Shown here one piece after another: positions 35,664 through 40,864 of a stretch of 40,864 nt of DNA (positions within the stretch are counted from its first letter, which is position 1; each line of letters starts with the position of its first letter). Below the pieces are notes generated by a model that was given only the letters and a program-made list of their open reading frames with translations, was not told the DNA's origin and made no database searches. Both the position numbers and the translations under genes were made by a program. Origin of the DNA: CAVRCA01 sp963719345 (GTDB lineage: Bacteria > Pseudomonadota > Alphaproteobacteria > Acetobacterales > Acetobacteraceae); assembly GCA_963719345.1 (NCBI GenBank), contig CAVRCA010000011.1, positions 1 through 40,864 on the forward strand. Direction: 5' to 3'.

Positions 35664-37090
35664 CCACCCGGAGGCCGCCGTGATCGCGGCGATCTCCAGC
35701 GGCACCGACGACCTTGCCGCCGACCCGCGTGCCAAGATCCTCGCCGGGCTGACGCCGGCGCAGGCCGAGGCTGCCGCGCACGACGGACCCATCCTCGTGC
35801 TTGCAGGGGCAGGCACCGGCAAGACCCGCACCCTGGTCGCCGCCGCCGCCTGGCGCATCGGTGTTGCGGGCGTCCCCGCGAACCGCATCCTTGCGGTCAC
35901 CTTCACCAACAAGGCGGCCCGCGAGATGTGCGACCGCCTGCACGCCGTGCTCGCCGGCCAGCCGGTGCCCTCTTGGGTCGGTACGTTCCACGGCCTTGGC
36001 GCGAGACAGCTCCGTGCCGAGCCCGAGATCGCCGGCCTGCGGCACGGCTTCGACATCCTCGACGCCGACGACAGCAAGCGCCTGGTCAAGCGCACGCTGA
36101 AGGCGCTGCAGATCGACGCCGAGGCGGAGGGCAGCGAGGGCCGCGACCCGGTCAAGCTGGTCTGCACCCGGATCAGCCAAGCTCAAGGACCACATGATCG
36201 CGCCCGAGGAGGCGGCAGCGCGGGTGGAGGCGATGATCGCGCAGGCGGACCAGGCGCGCACGCAGGTCGATGCCGCCGGCCTGCGCCTGGCCGGGCGCGT
36301 CTACCCCGAATATCAGCGCAGGCTCCGTGAAACCAACTCTGCGGATTTTGGGGACTTGCTATTGTGGACGGCGCGCGCCATGCAGCGCGATGAAGCATAC
36401 CGCAAGAGAGTATCGGAGAAGTTCGACTATATCCTCGCAGACGAGTATCAGGATGTCTGCTATGTGCAATACATGTGGCTGCGGATGCTTGGCGCTGATC
36501 ATGGCCGTATCTTCGTGGTCGGAGACGATGACCAGGCAATATACGGGTTCAGGTCGGCCGACATAGCTTATATTCGCCGCTTCACGCGCGACTTCCCGCA
36601 AGCCCGCCAGGTGCGCCTGGAGGACAACTTCCGCAGCACCGGCCACATCCTCGCCGCCGCCAACGCGGTGATCGCGCTGGACCCCAAGCGCCTGGGCAAG
36701 ACCCTGCGCCCGACCAAGGCGATGGGCGACCCCGTCGAGGTGGTCGGCTTCCGCAACCCCGAGGACGAGGCGTCCGGTCTGGCCGCGGAGATCAAGCGCC
36801 GCCACGGCGAGGGCGTGGGCTGGGAGGAGATGGCCGTGCTCTACCGCAGCTCGTTCCTCTCCCGCCCGATCGAGGAGGCGCTGATGCGCGCGCACGTGCC
36901 CTACGTTCTCGTCGGCGACCTAGGCTTTTATCAGAGGACGAGATCCGGGACGCGCTGGCGCTCCTGCGCCTGGCCGCCAACCCCGACCACGCGCAGTCCG
37001 ACGAGGCGTTCCGCCGCGTGTGCAACACCCCCGCGCGCGGGCTCGGCCCCAAGGCGCTGGAGCTGCTGGACCCGGGTTCGCGGTCATTGG
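35647..37090 (+). pseudogene. UvrD/Rep-type helicase, truncated by an insertion sequence
   Basis: A superfamily 1A helicase, about 481 residues where 650 or more are expected. Motifs present are Walker A LAGAGTGKTRTLV, Ia VTFTNKAAREM, II ILADEYQDVCYVQ, III VVGDDDQAIYGFRSAD and IV LEDNFRSTGHIL. Motifs V and VI are absent because the reading ends at the IS flank near 37090, so it is unlikely to work as a helicase. Two indels (extra C near 36180, missing base near 36935) also break it. ATG 35647 overlaps the HD gene. The middle, roughly 36320-36590, is visibly less GC-rich than the flanks, suggesting a mosaic gene. Confidence 0.8.
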
Positions 37091-37091
37091 G

Positions 37092-37173
37092 CATGCACGG
37101 CCGGCTGCGGTCGGCTGGACGTATTGAATAGTCTCAATTTCCCGTCCAGAGCTCGGCCGCAAGCAGCGCAAAT
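37092..37173 (+). repeat. outer inverted repeat flanking the IS1634 copies, left arm
   Basis: About 82 bp (starting CATGCACGGCCGGCTGCGG) that recur inverted and about four-fifths identical at 40359-40440. Both arms lie directly outside an IS1634 copy, at the same position relative to it. Each ends in GCAAAT next to the insertion sequence. Confidence 0.65.
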
Positions 37174-38894
37174 AGTTAGGCACACGACCTGGCGATTTTA
37201 TCGTTGTGTGAATGGTGCAATTCAGCTATCAATGAGGCATGTATCTGCGCATCACCCAGCGACACAACCGCGACGGCTCAAGCGTCACCTACTACGCCCT
37301 CGCCGAGAGCGTCTGGAACGCCGAGGCAAAACGCCGAGAAGCCCACGTGGTGCATAGTTTCGGCCGTGCCGATCAACTCGATCGCGCCGAGCTCGAACGG
37401 CTGGTCAAGAGCATCAACCGCGTGCTCGATGACGGTGATGACGCCGGCGCAGCAATACGGCGACACGGATCGTCCGGAGATCGAGATCGAGCGGGTGTTC
37501 GAACTTGGCGTCGTGCTCGCCGCCCGCGCACTGTGGGAGGAACTCGGCATCGGCCCGGCCATCCGCCGATGCGCCGAACAGGCCAAGCTGACCGCGCCAC
37601 ACGAGACCGCGCTGTTCGCCATGGCCGCCAACCGCCTCGACGACCCGGTGTCCAAGCTGGCCTGCGCCGAACGCTGGCTGCCTGATATCGCCTGGCTTCC
37701 CGACGCCGCCGGACTGGCGGTCGATCAATGCTACCGTGCGCTCGACTTCCTGGCAGTCTGGGCCGACGAGATCGAACGCGAGGTATTCCTCAAGGCCGCC
37801 GACCTGTTCCGCCTCGATGTCGATCTGATCTTCTACGACACCACCACGGCTTACTTCGAGATCGACGAGCCGGACGAGAACGAGCAGGAATTTGCCGGCC
37901 GCTTGTATGCGCCGCTGCGCAAGCGCGGCCACAGCAAGGAAGGTCGCGACAACCAGCCGCAGGTGATCATCGCCCTCGCCGTCACGCGCGACGGCATGCC
38001 GGTGCGCTCCTGGGTGCTGCCTGGCAACACCGCCGACGTGACGACGGTCGCGCGTATCAAGGAGGATCTGCGTGCCTGGCGGCTCGGCCGCTGCCTGTTT
38101 GTCGGTGATGCGGGATGTACTCGGCCGACAACTGGTCTCAACTCAGTCGCGGACTGGGTCGTTACATCCTGGCCGTGCCGATGCGCCGGGTGCGCGACAT
38201 CGAGGATGAGGTGCTGACAAGGCCAGGCCGCTACAAGCAGGTCGCCGACAACCTGCAAGTCAAAGAGGTATGGGTCGGCGACGGCGAGCGGCGTAAGCGC
38301 TATGTGCTGTGCCTCAACCCGCAGGAGGCGGAGCGTGAGCGCGCGCGTCGGGCGCAGTTGCTGGTCGAGCTCGAGGCCGAACTGGCGCTGCTGGAGCAGC
38401 GTCAGGAGGATCATCCGAAAGCCGCCTGTGAGCTGATGGCCTCGCGCCGTTACGGCCGTTACCTGAGCGAACGACGCCCGCGGCCGTCCGCAAGCTGGAT
38501 GCAGCAAAGGTCAAGGCCGCGGAGAAGTTCGACGGCAAGTTCGTGGTGATCAGCAACGACGACACGTTATCGGCCGAGGACATCGCACTTGGCTACAAAG
38601 GTGGCTGGATCATAGATCTGCTTCCGGCGGATAAAGCAGACGGGCTTGCAGGTGCGGCCGATGTTTCACTGGACGCCGCGCCGGATCGAGGCGCACGTCA
38701 AGCTCTGTGTGCTGGCGCTGCAGATGCAACGGGCAGCTGAGATCCGCTGTCAGCTGCCCTGGGCGCGGATCGCCCATGCGCTCGGCGGCCTGAAGGCGGT
38801 GCGCTATCGCTGTGAAGGCCGGGCTATTGTTCAGCGGACAAAAATCCCGTCGAAGCTGGCCGCGATACTGAAAAGCTGACATATCAGTGCCTAA
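37174..38894 (+). mobile_element. IS1634-family element, copy 1 (complete)
   Basis: A 1721-bp element with ends based on TTAGGCAC (left 37176, right GTGCCTAA ending 38894). The direct repeat GCAAAT at 37168-37173 and 38895-38900 is a plausible 6-bp target duplication, which makes this copy complete. It contains one transposase gene and has cut off the helicase gene's 3' end or landed in a repeat that did so. Confidence 0.75.
37239..38879 (+). CDS. IS1634-family (IS4 superfamily) transposase, copy 1 (several frameshifts)
   Basis: A DDE transposase of about 547 residues joined. It starts MYLRITQRHNRDGSSVTYYA at ATG 37239 and continues through ERVFELGVVLAARALWEELG, the catalytic Asp block LIFYDTTTAYFEID, KEGRDNQPQVIIALAVTRDG, VGDAGMYSADN-type sequence, and the C-terminal Glu region KGGWIIDLL, then RIEAHVKLCVLALQM. 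The frame changes near 37440, 38112, 38475 and 38640. Sequence on each side aligns well with copy 2, so most breaks are local single-base differences. The stop at 38877-38879 sits 15 bp inside the right end. Confidence 0.8.
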
Positions 38895-38935
38895 GCAAAT
38901 CCTTGCCGTCGAGGAGGCGCCGCCAACCGCACGGC

Positions 38936-39022
38936 TTAGGCACACGCCCGAAATTTGCCTCTCGAAACAATTGAGATATCGGCAAATTCCGGCCGTCTGC
39001 CTCATGACCGCGAACCCAGGCC
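38936..39022 (+). mobile_element. fragment of a third, related IS end
   Basis: Starts TTAGGCACACGCCCGAAATT, very like the left end of copy 1, in the same orientation. The 80 bp that follow match neither copy's interior. A weak hairpin (CGAAATTTGCC with GGCAAATTCCG) lies within. It runs straight into the truncated transposase of copy 2 near 39022. Confidence 0.45.
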
Positions 39023-40293
39023 TGACCTTGGCCGCATCGAGCTTGGGCCGGCCACGGGCGTCGGTGCCGAGGTAGCGGTCGTAGCGGCGCGAGGCCAGCA
39101 GCGTGCAGGCCGCCTTGGGGTGATCGGCGTCGCGCTGCTCGAGGAGCGCCAGCTCGGCCGCGATCTCGACCAGCACCTGCGCACGGTGCTGGCGCTCGCG
39201 CTCGGCTTCCTGCGGGTTGAGGCAGAGCACGTAGCGCTTGCGCCGCTCGCCGTCGCCCACCCACACCTCCTTGACTTGCAGGTTGTCGGCGGCCTGCTTG
39301 TAGCGCCCGGGCCGGGACAGCACCTCGGCTTCCACGTCCTTCACGCGGCGCATCGGCACGGCCAGGATGTAGCGGCCCAGGCCGCGGCTGAGAGCGGCCA
39401 GGTTGTCGGCCGAGTACATCCCAGCGTCACCGACAAAGAGACAGCGGCGAAGTCGCCAGGCGCGCAGGTCCTCCTTGATCCGTGCGACCGTGCTCACGTC
39501 CGCGGTGTCGCCCGGCAGCACCCAGGAGCGCACGGGCATGCCGTCGCGGGTGACCGCGAGCGCGATGATCACCTGCGGCTGGTTGTCGCGACCTTCCTTG
39601 CTGTGGCCTCTGCGACGCAGGGGCGCGTAGAGGCGCCCGGCCCAGTCCTGCTCACCCTCGTCGGGGTCGTCGATCTCGAAGTAGGCGGTCGTGGTGTCGT
39701 AGAAGTTCAGGTCGACGTCGAGACGGAACAGGTCGGCAGTCTGAGGAACACGTCGCGCTCGATCTCCTCGGCCAGACCGCCAGGACATCGAGCGCGCGGT
39801 AGCATTGATCGACGGCCAGCCCGGCCGCCTCCGGCAGCCAGGCCACCTCGGGCAGCCAACGTTCGGCGCAGGCGAGCTTGGAGCCGGGCGCCTCCAGGCG
39901 CTGGGCAGCCATGGCGAACAGCGCCGTCGCGTGCGGGGCGGTAAGGCCAGCCTGCTCGACGCAGCGGCGGATGGCAGGGCCGATGCCGAGTTCCTCCCAC
40001 AGGTGGCGGGCGGCCAGCACGACGCCGAGTTCGAACACGCCGTCGATCTCGAAGTCGGGGATGCCGGCCGTGGTCTTGTCGGCGACCACGCCATCGCCGC
40101 CATCGAGCACGCGGTTGATGCTGTTCACCAGCCGCTCGAGGGCGGCGCGATCGACCTGATCGGCACGGCCGAAACTATGCACCACCCCGGCCTTGCGCCG
40201 CTTTGCCTCTGGGTTCCAAACGCTCTCGGCGAGGGCGTAGTAGGCGACCGTCGAGCCGTCGCGGTTGTGTCGCCGGGTGGCGCGCGGATACAT
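39022..40293 (-). pseudogene. IS1634-family transposase, copy 2, C-terminus lost
   Basis: Starts at ATG 40293 (MYPRATRRHNRDGSTVAYYA) and keeps FELGVVLAARHLWEELGIG, the catalytic block NFYDTTTAYFEIDDPDEG, KEGRDNQPQVIIALAVTRDG and GDAGMYSADNLAALSRGLG. Two missing single bases near 39770 and 39737 shift the frame. After KLDAAKV, homology to copy 1 stops and about 100 residues, including the catalytic Glu region, are absent. It is therefore inactive even if the small indels are errors. Confidence 0.78.
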
Positions 40294-40358
40294 GCCTCAC
40301 TGATAGCTGAATTGCACCATTCACACAACGATAAAATCGCCAGGTCGTGTGCCTAACT
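39022..40358 (-). mobile_element. IS1634-family element, copy 2 (inverted, 3' truncated)
   Basis: The minus-strand relative of copy 1. The outer end, GTGCCTAACT at 40349-40358, next to ATTTGC (the reverse of GCAAAT), mirrors the outer end of copy 1. The inner end is missing: homology stops near 39022, where the IS-end fragment begins. It is probably no longer mobile on its own. Confidence 0.7.
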
Positions 40359-40440
40359 ATTTGCGATGTTTGCGGCCGAGCTCTGGACGGAACTAAACTA
40401 TCTGAATACGTTGAGCCGACCGCAGCCGGCCGTGCATGTC
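40359..40440 (-). repeat. outer inverted repeat flanking the IS1634 copies, right arm
   Basis: The inverted partner of 37092-37173. It begins ATTTGC beside copy 2 and ends CCGGCCGTGCATG. Confidence 0.65.
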
Positions 40441-40495
40441 AGGTGACCACTAATTCTGAGACTGTGGATACGCAAGTGCTGACCCTAGCACCCTG

Positions 40496-40527
40496 AATTG
40501 AGACTGGGTCGGCCGCAGTCTCGAATT
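40496..40527. repeat. imperfect palindrome right of the IS pair
   Basis: AATTGAGACTG and CAGTCTCGAATT are inverted arms (one unpaired base) around a 9-nt loop. They lie in a 400-bp stretch, 40441-40770, where I find no convincing gene. Such dyads are common near recombinase genes, which is a weak hint only. Confidence 0.4.
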
Positions 40528-40770
40528 AACGTTCATTCTGGGACCGGACCCGGCGCACCGCTGGACGTCCGCACGGCCACTGTCTCCCAGTTCCAGTGGC
40601 TCGAGCCTGCTCGGCATCCACGATTTCCCGTATCGGGCCGGCTGGTCGGCTCGTCTCAAATGAGCGCGCCGACCCGGACGCGAATCCGAAATTAGCGGCA
40701 CGAATCTCACAGTAGCGGAAAGGCTAAATTGCTGAAAGAACTCGATTCCTCGATGACGTTTTAACGGTAA

Positions 40771-40864
40771 GCGACAGGACGGCAGGCCGGTATACGCTCG
40801 GCGTGGCGCGGCTACGAGGCCTGGTGCCGCAGCCTCGGCCGCGAGCGCTCGCCGGCGACCCGGA
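40771..40864 (+). CDS. possible start of a tyrosine integrase, cut by the window edge
   Basis: The last 94 bases read IRSAWRGYEAWCRSLGRERS, resembling the N-terminal SAM-like segment of phage/XerD integrases (R-W/Y-x-x-x-x-F/W-C). No start codon is visible in this frame, and a TAA lies just upstream at 40768, so the true start must lie across an indel or this is a remnant. The mobile-element context fits. Confidence 0.3.

Overview
The window is GC-rich throughout and reads like an alphaproteobacterial accessory region. Signs of this are a GntR/FCD-controlled catabolic island, a PEP-CTERM secreted protein, a small-protein family common in Rhizobiales and relatives, and ISKra4, IS1634 and Tn3-type elements. 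The genus cannot be fixed from sequence alone. No rRNA, tRNA or CRISPR array was seen.

Layout. (1) 1-4622: an essentially complete Tn3-family transposon with matching terminal repeats, a TnpA transposase, a tyrosine recombinase in place of a serine resolvase, a repeat cluster that looks like its resolution site, and a small partner gene after tnpA. (2) 4637-10525: unlinked chromosomal-type genes. These are a fibronectin-type-III protein, a LivJ-like substrate-binding protein, a glycine-rich PEP-CTERM protein, three small proteins, an acyltransferase-3 membrane enzyme and an overlapping Xre-type regulator. (3) 10662-12143: an ISKra4-family insertion sequence with nearly perfect terminal repeats. 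(4) 12451-32891: a 20-kb catabolic island. It holds a GntR/FCD regulator, an amidase, two NodB/PuuE-like hydrolases, an isopropylmalate/isocitrate-type dehydrogenase, a five-gene dipeptide-type ABC importer, a class III PLP enzyme, the HyuA/HyuB ATP-dependent amidohydrolase pair, an MFS carrier, a TcuA-like flavoprotein dehydrogenase and an Ldh2-type NAD(P) oxidoreductase. (5) 32891-40864: mobile or plasmid-like DNA. It holds a 147-bp perfect-armed inverted repeat, a truncated gene, iteron-like palindromes, a TOPRIM/DUF3991-like gene, an HD hydrolase, a UvrD-type helicase cut off by an insertion sequence, two IS1634-family copies in opposite orientation, and a possible integrase start at the right edge.

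How the genes work together. The island reads as one pathway. A nitrogen-containing organic acid is imported by the ABC system or MFS carrier. Its C-N bonds are opened by the amidase, HyuAB and the two NodB-like proteins, the amino group is handled by the PLP enzyme, and the carbon skeleton is oxidised by the TcuA, Ldh2 and isopropylmalate-dehydrogenase-type enzymes toward central metabolism. The two arms diverge from 17451-17990, where two face-to-face TTGACA boxes flank a CTTGT-N12-ACAAG dyad, a likely site for the GntR regulator. The substrate is unknown, and I know of no described pathway with this exact set.

A caution. Many genes carry single-base frameshifts while protein conservation resumes intact on the far side of each. 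They are densest at 25.1-31.8 kb. This looks more like consensus error than gene decay, so broken genes are given here as joined reading segments.
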